Translations under genes and position numbers: made by a program | Shown here: positions 34,501-49,500 of the stretch, piece by piece | Numbering within the stretch: position 1 is the first letter of the stretch | Layout: the number at the start of each line of letters is the position of its first letter | The notes under the pieces: generated by a model | The model's input: the letters and a program-made list of their open reading frames with translations, nothing else | Told to the model about the DNA's origin: nothing | The model's database searches: none | DNA from: Phoronis australis | Lineage: Eukaryota; Phoronida; Phoronidae | Direction of reading: 5' to 3' | Length of the DNA: 64,000 bases | Assembly (NCBI GenBank): GCA_002633005.1 | Contig: NMRA01000005.1 | Location: forward strand, 2,147,476 to 2,211,475

Positions 34501-37500
34501 TTTGGACACACCGTAGCCTACAAAGTTCGGCAGGCCAATTTACCAAGGTCCGTAGCAGGAGTTTGGGGTCTGTTCGGAGATAAATTCGAAGTATTCTTCA
34601 GAGAAATACAGACAGGAGAACCTAGATCTTTGTTGTTTAGACTTGTGATTTTTTTAGTTCTAAACACACAAAATGCTTGTTATCCCGGCCAGTAGATCGG
34701 AACCCGATCAGGCCCGTCGCGGCAGCCGGACTGAAGACATCACGAACAAAAACCAGCCAAAGTTGGAAACTAAACTTCCAGTCAAGGGAATACTATACTA
34801 GAGAGCCAAAGAAGTAATGTGGTGAATTAGCCACGAAACTGCAAATCTATTTACTCGTCGGGGGTCACAAATTTAGGTTCCCATTTGGCCACAGAACCGT
34901 CAGGGCAGAGGTACATTGACAATCATTATTTGAGAAATGTATATGCAAATGAAGATTTCCCTAACACCTGGCCGTGGGATAGAAAATCGAATTTTTGTTT
35001 CACAGCAGTTTCTGTCAGCCAACACTGAATTAGCATGTGCTCACACGGCCTCGTTGTCAGGTCAATTAGTTTTATTGCACCTAAAGCCGGTAACGCAGTG
35101 ATTTATTCATTGCTGGCTTCTCAAATTATTTGCACTCATGTACACTCCAAAGGCATTACAAATTGCATCTAATGATACAGACTTTGTTTCAGTTTTATAT
35201 AAGTATTGGTTAGGGTGAGAATAATTCATTTTGAAAAAGAACGCTCAGTAATAAACATCTACATGGGAACTCGCATTCCCCATTTAGACGCGAGCTTATC
35301 CCACGAACACTTCGCAGGTGGATGGTTAAGTTTCACAGGCTATCAATTCGAACCGGAATACAATGATGAAGAAATACTAGAGAGGCGCCGTGAACAAGCT
35401 CATGCAACGGAACGTATGGATAGTTATTTGGTAAGCTGGCATTCTTCACTCACTGTCGACGGCTGCAGGCCACAGACACGGAGATGTTTCACGGCCTCAT
35501 ACTTGCTATTTACAGCGTAGGCCTACTTTTCATTCTTCACTACGGCGAGCCACTTCCTAAGTATTTCGGACTCTCGAGGAAGTCGAAAAAATGATATGCC
35601 CGCTTTCCTCACAGCTACATAGTTCGGACAAGCGGGAACCGATGCACCGCAACATATCGGCATTCACTCTGCAAATGAACCACTGACGTCGCTGCATCGT
35701 TTCTCACCTTCCTCATAGGTTAACGCGACACCTCTCGGCAAGGTAAGATCGACCGTATGCGAGGCGATGTGGATGTAGACCGAATAAGATGGTAAAAAAG
35801 ATTAAGTAAATCGGGTGGCATTCTCCTTTAAATCTAAAAACGATTTTAGTTATGTCACTGCTTACAACTTACCTAAAGTTTTCTCCATCTCTTTTTCTTC
35901 CAACATGACGTACCACGTATTGCCCCAGCAACACTGGTGGGTTGCTATGCGACCACTACGGTGACCTCTTTTGACCATCTAGAATCAACGAATACGAAGA
36001 CGGTGTACAGGTAGATACCTACAGTGAGTGGGTTTTTGTTATCAGAATGTCCTTTTGTAAGTGCATAGATTTTAACGAAATGCACTACCTGAAGAAAACC
36101 TATTTAGGAGATTGCATATCTGACGTAGAATTTATTACCTTTTTGTTATTTTTTCGCGGATATGCCAAGAAAATAAATCTTTGAAATTGGCAGCCAGCTG
36201 TAGTTGTTGTGAGCTCAGGGTGATTGGGACCAGAGCCCCACCCCATGCCTGAAACGGATTCATTGTTTGTTAACAGCAACAGTTGACGCTTGAAGAATTA
36301 CCGAGATTGGTGCACTATTTTGCGTCGGTGAGGGTCATAGACATTATCAAGTATGTCAAGCTCACTGTCACTCCAACACTGACCTGCAGACACCCGTTGT
36401 TTTCGTTGGCATTTAGCAGTGGGATCCATGCGGTGGGAATAAGTACACGGTACGAGTCGTTGTCAAAATAGGCGGAATCTGAAAGACACAATAGCTATTT
36501 ACACGACTATTCGCCCAAATAAGCCGACTTTTATAATCAAAGAAATTAAATCCGTTCGACGGTACTATGGTACTTACCAAAAATCCTTAAGCCTGGCAAA
36601 CGTCCCAGTCTCTTCTTATTGAGGAATGGTTGAATGAACACTAGCGGGGCAGGTGCAGCTTTCCGCTGTTCTTGCAAAGCTTCACCTGTTCCGCCATTCT
36701 AGTCATTCAACCATTCTGTCCCGCTCTCAAGGACTTGAGGAATTTTTGTAAGTACCTTAGTCCTGTTGAACGGATTTAATTTCTTTAGTTATAACTTTCC
36801 TGAACGGATAAAAATTTTCCTTTCAAAAAGCCGATTTTGCTATTTGGCTAAATAAGACAGTTTTGCTATTCACCTGAAAAATAGGCCAAATAAGACGATT
36901 TTTGGTATTTACCTGACAATGCGTTCACTCTTCTTAAGTTGGGCGATATTTGAAACCACGCCTCTTCGGACAGATAACAATTTTTGCCATTCACCCGACA
37001 AACTTCTTAAGTTGCCATTAGTCAATACAACGTCACAGCCATGACGGCAAATTACTACTGATTTTTGCTCATCAACCCCGGCAAAACGAGTCACGTTTTT
37101 ATCTATTTACTGCCAAGTGACTGTTGTTATTTATTACCCGACGTATAAAAAGACAGGAGTTGAAAAATACATGGTCGCATTCATTGTGAAAATTTTACTA
37201 TAATAATAGGTCTTATCTAAAAGCTGCTTTTCGTCTTGTTAAGCTGGCTAAAGACGAAAATCGGATTAGGGTTTTTACTCTCATAAAATCGATCTCGCGA
37301 TATAGTTTACCGTGATAGGATTCTATTTCCGTTTCTCAAGTCACAGGCAATGCGTACATGCATCATTTTCGAATCCGCAATTTTGGGGCTGGGCAATAAA
37401 GCGTTTTCCTGAGTTGCTGATACTTTCAATGTTCTAGTCGATAACGAGAATAGAATCCTGTCACCGTAAGGAATATTATGATACCGATTTTATGACAGTA

Positions 37501-40500
37501 AAAGGCATACTGCGAAACGCAGCATTGGGTAATTTGTAAGTTACTTTAGAAAAAAGTTATGCGTTTTTGTTTTTATAGGATGCTCTTGATCAAAAGATAC
37601 AACCATCCGCATTCAACCTTAACTTGCCCCATCCGAGAACTTGGGCATTCCTTCCAGTGACCAATAGAGGGTGCTGTGATGGTCGGACAAAGCTGCAGCT
37701 AAGTGCAGCCAATGACTGAGTTATTATCTCATTGGTGAACCACTCAAAAGGACCGACAACATAGCTTGACTGTTAATAAGGTTGTGACTCGACTATCTTG
37801 ACTGGATGAGGAGCAGCTGAATTTAGGAAAGACCTCCATTTAGAGATTCCGGGACTCAAAACAGAGATCCAGTTGACGGGGGCTTTCATGACAAATTTAC
37901 ATTTTCGTAAAATTTTTTTTCGAAAAACACCGTGATCCTTTCAATACAGCGTATGGGATCGTTCCAAGAACCTATAGCCTTTGTGGGAATTCGTGGACAG
38001 CTGCAGTTTAGCTCTTTGAACCCGAAAGAGTAGGCACCTACGATAAGAGGTGCAGCTAACAGTACTCGTATGTCAAACTGGATGTAAATCTAGCAAAAGC
38101 CTCCAATTATTCGACACTTGGCGAAGAAAATTAAGTATGCATCCACACGACTGCTCTCTATCATTTTATACTTAGTAAAATTAAAATATGGGTTACGTGG
38201 TCTACATTGTGTTCCCTCGGGTGCACCTTAGTGAGGGAAGATACGTCGCTGACAATCACATGCTTCGGTAAGTCGTGATTTACGATTCTTGTAATATAGG
38301 GAGATTCAAACATATGTAAGGGACAACTTGCATGTAATTATTTGCTGCAAATTGAGCAAAATTGAGCTGAAAAGTATCTGATTTGTCGATACCAATTTTG
38401 AGTTCATTCATCTATCATTGCTCCCAAGCGCGTTCAAATGAGGTGTAATGTAATCAGGGCCTATGCCAAGAATGCGTGATAGTTAATAGTTCAATATCGG
38501 ATCGCAATGCTTCATCGCTGGAACTGAACAGTGTAAGGAAATGTCAAAACGTACTAACCGTGTTAAAATACCCTAACTGAATTATGAACGCGATTTTCGT
38601 ATATTGTTGTGCCCGTTAATAAATCTCCTTAAACTTGCACTAGACTTACTGTTAGTTGATATCTGCACAGTCTCTTTGAGGTCTTGAATAGGTAACTGAG
38701 ACAGATATACACGAATAGATAATAGTTCTTAAGTTTTACGAAATTGTGTATTGTATTTCCATAAAAAGGTTATTCCCCTATAAGTAGCTATACATTCCAC
38801 ACTGCCTCGGTTGTACGCTGCAAGCCAGAAAACATGGCCTTACCATTCAAACCCGGATTTATTGGAACCCTCATACCAGTTGCCATGGTGATTAATACTT
38901 CACGAAACATTATTAACTAAACATTTGTTTTTTATGCTAAGAGTGAATCACTAGTCAGACAAAGGCCACCACTGAAAATTTGGAGAGGAAATGATGCGTA
39001 CATGTATTCAGGTGGTGCTTAGCGTTTTCCGTTAGGAGGCGCTTTTCCATTGGTTGACGGTAGGCGGTTTTATAACTAGTCGTGATCATTTTCTCTAATG
39101 GCTTAATGACTGCATCAATCATCATTGTGAATTAATAAGTTAACATCCTTATCTCTTTAGCAAGCGTGTGATACTGCGTTAAATTGCACGCGACACAAAC
39201 GCTATACAAATCCAAGTCGAGAATTCTGCGGGCACGGCTGACCGGATTTACCTGCGACACCAAATCAGTAAAAAGACGGTTAGTATCGAGAACTGTGATT
39301 AAAAACACTAAGCTACTCTTTAAGATAGTTTCGGGAAGCATCAATAATCTCGTATAAAAAATGAGAAACGCAAGCAGGTAAGTTGACGTTTCAGTCGTCT
39401 CACCTTAGGATAGCTGACGCAATTGTTTTTCTCGACCATAGACACTTATATTTACACCCTATCCAATTATGTAGATGGTGTATTTTCACAGAAGTCGCCA
39501 ACAAGTTCACAGTACATGCATTTGCCTATCAGCGTGTACGCAATTGGTTCTCCGAGAGTGACCGTAATAAAAACGCTGACGTAAATAGTTGTTTGCCCGC
39601 GCTTTGCTAACAATACATTTGTGACAACTTTGACCAAACAAAACGTTGTATTCGTGTATGGAGATAATGCGTTCTTGACTGATATTCACTCGTTTAGTGT
39701 GACGTCATTTTGACGTTTTGAACCCCGTAAAATAAGATTAAAATGCTAAAATTAAAAACAATACTATTAATTTGCCCCCCAGCAGGTGCAACCGTTGTTG
39801 GAACACACCGATTTATCTAAAAACGTAATTTTGTAAACATTTCAAGTGATATATATTGCCCCCGCACTTACCTGAATCGGAAATAAATCCAAGACTTGCA
39901 AAATTTTGAAAATTGTGCTGTGATTGTGGATTTCAAGTGCTATGTGTGGGNATTGCACGCGACACAAACGCTATACAAATCCAAGTCGAGAATTCTGCGG
40001 GCACGGCTGACCGCATTTACCTGCGATACCAAATCAGTAAAAAGACGGTTAGTATCGAGAACTGTGATTAAAAACCCTAAGCTACTCTTTAAGATAGTTT
40101 CGGGAAGCATCAATAATCTCGTATAAAAATGAGAAACGCAAGCAGGTAAGTTGACGTTTCAGTCGTCTCACCTTAGGATAGCTGACGCAATTGTTTTTCT
40201 CGACAATAGACACTTATATTTACACCCTATCCAATTATGTAGATGGTGTATTTTCACAGAAGTCGCCAACAAGTTCACAGTACATGCATTTGCCTATCAG
40301 CGTGTACGCAATTGGTTCTCCGAGAGTGACCGTAATAAAAACGCTGACGTAAATAGTTGTTTGGATGTTCACCCGCGCTTTGCTAACAATACATTTGTGA
40401 CAACTTTGACGAAACAAAACGTTGTATTCGTGTATGAAGATAATGCGTTCTTGACTGATATTCACTCGTTTAGTGTGACGTCATTTTGACGTTTTGAACC

Positions 40501-43500
40501 CCGTAAAATAAGATTAAAATGCTAAAATTAAAAACAATACTATTAATTTGCTCCCCAGCAGGTGCAACCGTTGTTGGAACACACCGATTTATCTAAAAAC
40601 GTAATTTTGTAAACATTTCAAGTGATATATTGCCCCCGCACTTACCTGAATCGGAAATAAATCCAAGACTTGCAAAGTTTTGAAAATTGTGCTGTGATTG
40701 TGGATTTCAAGTGCTATGTATGGGTCCAAACCGTGTTATGTTTCTTGCACTAAACATCCCAATAAGCCAATACCAACGACGAGATGGGCTTCTGTTGTTT
40801 CAGTCTGTCTAAGAAGGACTTTTAAGTTTATTGATACACATACGGCTATTGATTTCCATTTTACATACACATGCAGTTGTGTCTTTATGAGGTTCTCTTG
40901 TTCTGCATAACTGACTGGGGTGCAAAAAGCTTAAAAACTGGTCGCTGGATAAGTTTTATCGTTGCAACACTTCAGTATAGCTCTGCCACGTCACGCTGGC
41001 ATGATAACGTCGTTATCCAGCATACAATTAGTTTTCATGCATTGTTGAATTTCATATGGTACCGGAAATCAAGTTAATGTTAGGGGGCAGGAGAGAGAGA
41101 GAGAGAGAGAGAGGGAGGGCGAGAGAGANNNNNNNNNNNNNNNNNNNNNNNNNNNNNNTACCTTGGTGCCACGGTACGATCGTAGCTTCATTATTTGGTG
41201 TTTTCGTCCGTATGTTCCACACGGGATTTCCGGCTATCTCGGGACCGATCAGTTGTTCCACGATGTTCAACAATCTCTCATTCGACCACAGTTCTCTGAC
41301 GGCCTATATGACACAATAACAGAATCAGTGAAATTTATTGCATAGAGATCATTTGATACGGATTAAAAACTTATATCTTAGAGAAATGCTTACAACGCAC
41401 TTTTATCGGTCGAGATAAATGCCGAATATGAAAGTGCTCTTTGGCATTCTGTACTGAGAAGTTCAGTAAAGTTTATGAACCAAGAAGTTCACTCTTACTG
41501 GAAGTCAAATACCCTATGGGCATTGGCATCCCTAAGATACTCCCTTAGAAGAGGTACACGGGACATGCCACTCAGAGGGGGACATTTTCACTATCAGTTT
41601 TTACTACGAGAAGGTAGAAGGTGCCTTTTCAGAAAAACACTCCTATGAAAGGGCTCACTTTGATCGTTCGAAACTCTAAATTCCAACTACACTATCCTGT
41701 TACCAACATGTACTAATTATTAACAACATGCCATCTCCTCTTGTATTGTTTCAGCCTTAAAGGGGTTTAACATTCTCGTTTATATAATTTACCGCTACAA
41801 GAGGGCGTTGTATCTGGAGCAAACTTTAACGAAAGGATGAGTTTTCATGAAAGCTCTCTACAAGAGGGCGCTGTTTTCAAGCCTATTCTCTGACTAGGTG
41901 GATGTCTTAATTTTCAGCTACACACCACCCCCACCGTCAAACCTATAGTTAAGTATCTCCAGGAGCTAAATTTTAAGGAACAAGATTTTTCGTTATCAGC
42001 CGGTGGCTAAACTAACAGCCTTGGTCATCAAAACCAGTGTCGGTCGATGACACGAATTGCTAAAGAAGTCTTGAGCAACATTTCTTCTTCACAGAGCTGG
42101 ATTAAAACTTCTCGGGGTCAATAACATAAAAATATCTGGGGCCCTAGTAACGTAAACTGACCCCAACTCGCCACAACTGACCCCAACTCGCCATATTTTT
42201 AGTTACATTATCCACTCACAGGACGCCACGATTCCCTTTCTTCGCCGTTCGCCAAAATTTTTCCCCATTGCCACAACTTTCAAGGAGTTCCTGTGGCTAG
42301 AAGGCAGGGTCGCTATTTTGAGTGGGTGCCAACCTGTAACTTCGTTTTCTTAAATGTGAAAACCTAGAAAAAATACCGAATTTCGGGATGGTTGATCGAA
42401 TTTATTTAAACGTTTAAGATACTGAACTTTGCTCTCCAATATTACGAATTATCTTAAAAAGGTTTCACTTAAGCATGACAGGTTATCGAAATTTGGGGCT
42501 TTCATGATTTTCGTGAAAAATTCAAAGGCTGCACAAAACGAAACGGAAGGTAATTCAGAAAACTGTAACAGCGTTTTTTGAACATATATATCAAACTTTT
42601 CGTGAAAAATTCAAAGGCTGCACAAAACGAAACGGAGAGTAATTCAGAAAATTGTAACAGCGTTTTTGAACATATATATCAAACTAAATTTAGCCATGTT
42701 ATTGCTACTGTTATTTGGCTTTGGATGTACATTTATTTTTCTTAACTTTTAATAAAAATGCATGGCCACGTTACCCAATTAATGATAGACTGGTATAAAG
42801 TGAAAATTCAAATTGTTCCAGGTTTCTAATATATGTTTTAATATATTTTTTTCTACTAACACATGCAGGCCCCGGGCAACACACTGCGCAGGTGAGGGTC
42901 CTCCCAGATGCAGACTGCGGATAAAAAAGAGATTTATCTCTTTTCACAAGTGTTTCTGAAACATTTACTTGTCAATGGGCTGGGTGACAGAAATTGTTAT
43001 AAGTACATTTGGCATCAAAAAGGTTCTGTGTGTCATTGAAAGGACTGTTAATTGAGAGTGACAGTATCCTGTCTTCTTTTTGTACACAAAATTGTGCGTT
43101 TCATTGTCTGCTAGCTTAGATTAACTTAAAGTGTACGTTGTTACCAGTCCACCGTCGCGATCTTTACATCGGAATGGAGCACTCTTTTTCAGCGATTTAA
43201 GCGATCAATATTCACTGCAAAGCATCTACAAATATTAAGCACGTGTGGAGGGTTTCTTTAATATTTTGTACCCACAGTTAATCGATTCAAGCTCTTTTCA
43301 AAACAACATGTATTACAAGGTCATGTAATGCTTATTACATGTTCAAACAAATATTGATTACATGCTGCATCACAAATCACGATTTTTTCGAACATGCGGG
43401 CTAATTAATCACACCATGACATCTCCTTATGGACACGTCACCGTAATGAAGATCGATTCTTAATTTGCTCGAGAGCCCAACCCATTAAAACACTTATACT

Positions 43501-46500
43501 CGAATTTTCAAAGCACAAAAATGAATTGTGTGCTTTAGTACAATCTAACTTTAAATCCCAGTCGTGTGCAGCAATCAAAATATTTTCGAGTTGAGTGTTT
43601 CGCAGTTGAAAATATTCTGCTTCAGTTTCAAAAGAATTTCATCCTGAAAATCTGAGTAGCAGTTTAAGTAATCCATTCCTACTCCATCATCAGTACGTGA
43701 CTTTGCATCTGCGTTATTGCTTTTATGGTGTCTGCTAACTTAGTTTTTCTTGCTAGCCGATTGTGTATTGGATGTTAACTAAGTGTCTCTCTAAGTCTGT
43801 TCTTCCCTTCCGCTCTCTCTTCGCTTGCAACTCTCCAACCCCATGGAATAGCTAGGAAATTTCCACGTGCATGTAGACTTTTGTATGTATTTACCTGCGG
43901 GAGAATTCCTTGTTTATGAAGAATGATATTCGCTCCGGGAAACTCCTTCTCAATCATTGTGAGACGTTGAAACAAACCATACTCTTTGTACAATTCTGTA
44001 TGGGAAAGAAGGCCAATTAAAACAAAACGAAACAAAAGAAATTGCATATTCCGGTGTTTGAAAAATATGACAGTGTTATACTTCAAGATTGTAGAAGGCG
44101 TGCGGCAAATTTGTAGGCTTACTATTACAAAGATCGAGACGGGTATGTGACAGCCGTCGAATAAATCCTCTTAAAATAGAATACATATTTAATCAGGCCA
44201 CATACTACCGGCATAAATCGTAAATCAGCTCACGGGTGCATCTTCCTAATAAGACAAACCCTGTAAAAACAGTTTGAAACTAGACGCTTTTCAACCAAAC
44301 TACTAGAGCATGCCATGCAATAATAGCAAGAATCTAAGCATTATGTGTCCTTGGTGACTGCTCATTTACGATCAAAACGTATAAAAATAGCGACGTGACT
44401 CCTATTCACATTGGCTGCATTTCACTGAGTACGCCGGTTTCATCGGGTCAACCGGCTAAACCATTTGATTGGTTGTCGATGATGACTTCTGGATCACAGA
44501 CCAATCAGATGTCTTTACCAATTCATCCGACGGGTTTAGCCAATCAAGTGTAGCCAACGTTGTGTCGTTTCCTGCGTAATTTGCTCGCGTGGAAACCTTT
44601 AAGCCATGGCCCCATATGTCCTATCTTTTAGGTCCGTGGCTACCTCGGAGGAGGGGGGAGATTTTGGATTAGACCCTTTTCCAGATGTTCAATAGTGAAT
44701 AGCACCAAAGTTCCCAAGAATTCATTTGGATGATTGGTATGAGTCTTAGTTTAAAAGTTGGAAAAAACAAGCTTCAAATATTTTGTTAGCCACAAGATTC
44801 CAACGCAATATGATCAAAACAGCCAATCAAACGACAGGTAATGATTGGATCCGTGCCATTCCCAACATGTTTGCTTACAGTAGTGTTTTGTGCTTCTTAA
44901 ACCAACCAGGAGTTTGTGTCAGCTGTGGCACTGCTGAGATGATTAATTATGGCATGCGTATATGAATTATTTACACAGCAATGAAGTGCCAAGATGTCTG
45001 CCCGTTGTTACATTCTGCTCACCATTCTGAGCTTCTGGAATTTACAAACATCACCTGCTCTCGCCTGACTAAGGGCCAGACTACAGACTCTGCAAACAAG
45101 TGGACTGAAAAGTTTTTAAGTTTTTGTACTTTATCACAGACAGTGTTACAGACAGGTTACTGATGTTACGGAAATTGAAAGAGCTAATAAACAAGGAAAA
45201 GGATCGATCAAGGAAACGCTGAACTTAATAGAAAATTATTATAACAAAATTATCAGTTCTAGTGGGTAACAGACGACTAAACAAAGAAAAGGAAACTTCA
45301 AATCCTTCCTAACTTCAAAGTATTGACTGATAACAAACCTCAGTTGGAAAAACTACGGTCAATTATCTCCAGATTGGGACATAGAGAAAATATTATTTTG
45401 CCATAGGGCCCGAAATTGTCACAAATTTTAGAAATATGCACTATTAGCTGTCCCAAACACATTGTACTGGCGATAGTTTTACCAACGTGATCAGCACTGC
45501 TTTTAAACTTCATAGCCTATTTCAAACTCTGATATGCAAAAAATGGGAAACGTTAGGAATTATAAAAAATACAAAAATCATAATGAGGAAAATTCAGTTT
45601 TAGCTCAGATTTCGGGAGATAGTCCCGAAGTAGGGAATTTTTTTAAGAAATATTTATTATTCCAATTACATAACCTCTAAAACAAGACACTTTAGAATAA
45701 ACTTTTGTGTTACAGTAAACGCTTTTCAATTTCAGAAAAAAGCTGTTGCTAAAATGGACATTGTTCTATTTTTCAAAGGCTGAATAACAGTGTTACAGAT
45801 GCTCAAAATTTTACCATGTGTTGTGTGATAACAGTTGTACACGTTCAGTATAATCAATGGTGGTATTGGCTTTCATTTTTTTAAAAGGCTTACGTTTGCT
45901 TAGAACTTTGACAAAATAAAATTACCCGACCTGGATAGACAATTCCAGAGTATTTCAAGAAGTTTCATTCTTGAGACGCAGACAAGGAGGCCTGTGTTAA
46001 ACTTCTGTTTAAACAATGGTCAAGTGTTGATGCTGAGCTATTTGGGGACGGAAGTCTATGTCCCCCACAGAAATCTGAGTCATTGCCATGTTAGTGATTT
46101 TTAAAGGAAGGTTTTCTGTGCCACATTTTGCAAAATAGCTGGACAGATAGTCGTTATGCATTTTTCGCGTTGCGATCAACATAACCACTGAGCAACATTA
46201 ATAAGCCAGCGAGTACGATATTTTAATCGCAAAATCTCAACATCTCTTCTAATGGCATGAATCTATTCCTTTCTCAGTTCAGCATCGTTAGGGAACATAT
46301 ACAAAGAAAGTCCTTCTTTTTGGTCGAGTTGTTGCTCAGTTGCACACAGCAATGTTTGCAAACGAGCGGCCGGGAAGCATGGCCTCGCTTCCGAGTAAGT
46401 TCATTCAAAGATGGTGCGATGGTCCAAGTAGATAATAGTCCCAATGATTTTAAAAACACCAAAATTTTAATGGCCCCAAAAGTAGCCACGGACATGATTT

Positions 46501-49500
46501 TCTAGGCTTCCTGGAATCTAATGGACTATTGCCTATTTCGTGAGTGTCAAGGCTCACTTCCCTTTAAGTGATTGCGCATATTCCCTCCGTGAGTACAAGG
46601 ATTCGATCTTAAACCACCTGCAGTTATGTCATGTTTTAAACGTGCGGGCGCAGATAGTCGTGGAAAACACTTTATCAAAACATGCTTTCTCATTGTAGCA
46701 AAGGAGTGTATTTCTGTTGCACGCGTCTGGGCTCCGGTGAGTTGCTTGAATTATTCACAAATCTGTTCACGAAGTGGGATACACTTGATCAATTTTTAAT
46801 GGCCAAAGAAAAACGAGTATGTAGTAGTAGCCGGTCTCGTGTCGCAGGGCGTCTCGGAAAGACGAAGTGCGTGCTCTCTACGTTATGGCGAAGCTGGTTT
46901 GAAATCTAATAAGTAAGTATTGCAAACTAAATACTGCCAGCGATGATGTACGTAGTAGTGACAGACTTAAAAGTCAAAACACTGGCAGCCCCAGTGACGA
47001 TGACAATGAACACGGTGATGACGCTATTTGTAACAAGTTATGTCATAAAACGAGTAACAAAAAACAACTTCAAAATTTCAAAAACTTCTAATCGTTTAAA
47101 TACTTGTGATTTTGCCGGCCGCATGCAGTGTTTCCGCCAAATCATTCACAAGACCCTTGATAGCCTCTCTGCAGGACTCCAGTTCATCAACAGTGAAGAA
47201 ATCCTCCACCACAACATAGCCCTACAAGAAAAGATGAGGATCATTCAAGACCTCGCAAAATCACGCGAGTCTGCTCGAAACCTTCATGTAAGGTGGGACA
47301 AGATGGCCAGACGGGGTAAAATGCTAACCACCTTTACGTTTCACGCGAAAGCGCTCACTTCACTTGACTCAACAATGCATAACGGCTACCTTTGCGTTGA
47401 AATTCCGATTGCATACTGCGTTTTAATGATCAATGAGGAGTTGAAGTACACTTTTGCGAGGGCAAGAACGATGAAATTGGTGACGGTGCAGATTTTTTGA
47501 GTGAATAATTCTCGCGGTCCATTTCAAAATCCGGAAATTGATTGTTCCGGAAATAATGTACTCTCGGTGAACCTTAAAAAGCGGCTAATTGTATAGATAT
47601 TTAAAGGAATTAATCAACAGTGGCACTCGAAAGTCGAAATATTAGTTTTGGTTTTCATTTTTGGAAATATCCAAATGTCTCTTTAATGGTGTACAATTAC
47701 GTTTCGATATGCATATCCCTGTTTCGTCGTTTTTGGCATATAAATTTGTCGCCTTCAACACAATTAAAGTTGAACACACTTTTGGTTTCTGTTGATCTGC
47801 GACCTGATGCAAAACGCCTACTCTGGCCGTTTTACACAAAAGGAAGAACATTTTTGTCTCAAGCAAGAGGAAAGACGCTCTAAACTTAGTTTTTAAAAAT
47901 TTCCATTGGTGTGCAGTGTCAGACCAAATCAGTTCACGTTAATTAATAGAATAATGTAAGAAAATCATCACGGGGTGTTCAAGCTAGGGTGATGAAGGTT
48001 GGATTATAGGGTAGAATTCATCAATAATGCCATAGAATCAATTGTTTCTGTTCCGTAAGCGAATGTTATTCCTCGTCGCAAGTGCGTGGCTACTGTCTTG
48101 AGACTACGGAACGCAGCGCGGGTTTCTATTGAAGTGGAAAGAACGCGTGGTTTGTGGCCCGAAAATCAGAATTATAGTGCTCTAATGCATGAATCATTAA
48201 AAAATAGAATTATATAAGTTAATGAAAAGTGGCTGTATATTACCGCGAGCTGATGAAAATTGTAGTAAATATGTCCATTTACGTGGTTTAGTCGCGGTGA
48301 AAACGGAAGACCACGATTGAAGGACCCACGGTGCGTATTGAATTTCGTGTACGACTATACTTAAAAATCCACAAGAAACTTTCTATATTATAGGTTGTTC
48401 ATGCATGCCTCTTAAAGACATCCCGTGTGTAAATTAGCTCTTCTCCAGACACGCCTTCAGCCGATTTTCGTTCTGAAATACATTGAGCTGTATGCTGACG
48501 TAATTTACAGTTGGATCATAAAGTGAAATGGGGCTACCATGCGAACGTACTACGCGAATCGATTCATTTTGCGGTGAAAAATACACGAACCATTTTTACT
48601 TGCACAGCATAGGCTGAGGTTTTGGTTCGTAAAACATACGTCAAGTTTTGTCCCACGAGGTTTCCACCAGCGTCTGAAAATAGTTATTTACAGACATATA
48701 GGTCTACATAGTTATTTGCAGGCATGCGAATGGTTATTTACTATCGCTGGCCGAATCGATGAACGTTGCGCGCTAAATTACGTGCGTAAAGTAATTCTTG
48801 TTGGTGGCGTGAATTAAATATTTGCTGGGTAAAGTAGTTTTTAAGGGCCTTTCATACTAAACCCAACGCATCGTTGTAGGCCTATTGGGGAGTTGCGGTC
48901 AGTATGAACGCTCAACTTCGGTCCTGGATCGAAGTTAACAGCGCCAATTAACTTCGCACTAAGCAGGTGGATTTTACAGCGGAGAGTCGACGCTGCAGCG
49001 CCAACGGTCAACTTCGGTCCCATCGAAGTTATCGCCAGGTGCCACTGTTATCGTCAACAATTAAAAGGTCGTGTCGTCGCTAATAGTTGCTTATATTTTG
49101 CTCGAATAATCACCAATCGAATTAAAAATACGTTTCATGTTAATTAGTACATATAAATATTCCCAAATTGTCACATTAAAAATAATCTTAGCGTGCAGCG
49201 CTTCCTTGCGATTACTTCGATGACAACAGCGTCACCTACCGTTTACTTTGTTGTTCGTATAAAAGGCATTTAATAGTGTGAAATAATTATTTGCGGCGTA
49301 AAGTAACGTTTAAAGCTGTAAAGTAAATATCTTCAGACTGTTTACGTGTCTAATGCAGGACCTCGCTAGAAAACCAAGACTTCGCGAGATTACGCAAGAT
49401 ATTTGTTGTGTTCTTGCAAAAACTACATTTATGGCTATTTATGTCGCTTTTACTGCATATGAGCGGCGAAACGATTAAAACGCCGGGCCCGAAAAGCATA

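Noticed and set aside
36180-36260. Possible extra PhyH exon after an AG (TTTCAG|GCATGG)
   Set aside because: Exon 5 joins exon 6 in frame with the family's usual sequence (NGCLQ then MVKRGHRSGR) without it.
39383-39610. 75-codon frame, repeated at 40151-40489
   Set aside because: It is repeated only because the region is duplicated at an assembly join. The frame length differs between copies through an indel and no domain is seen.
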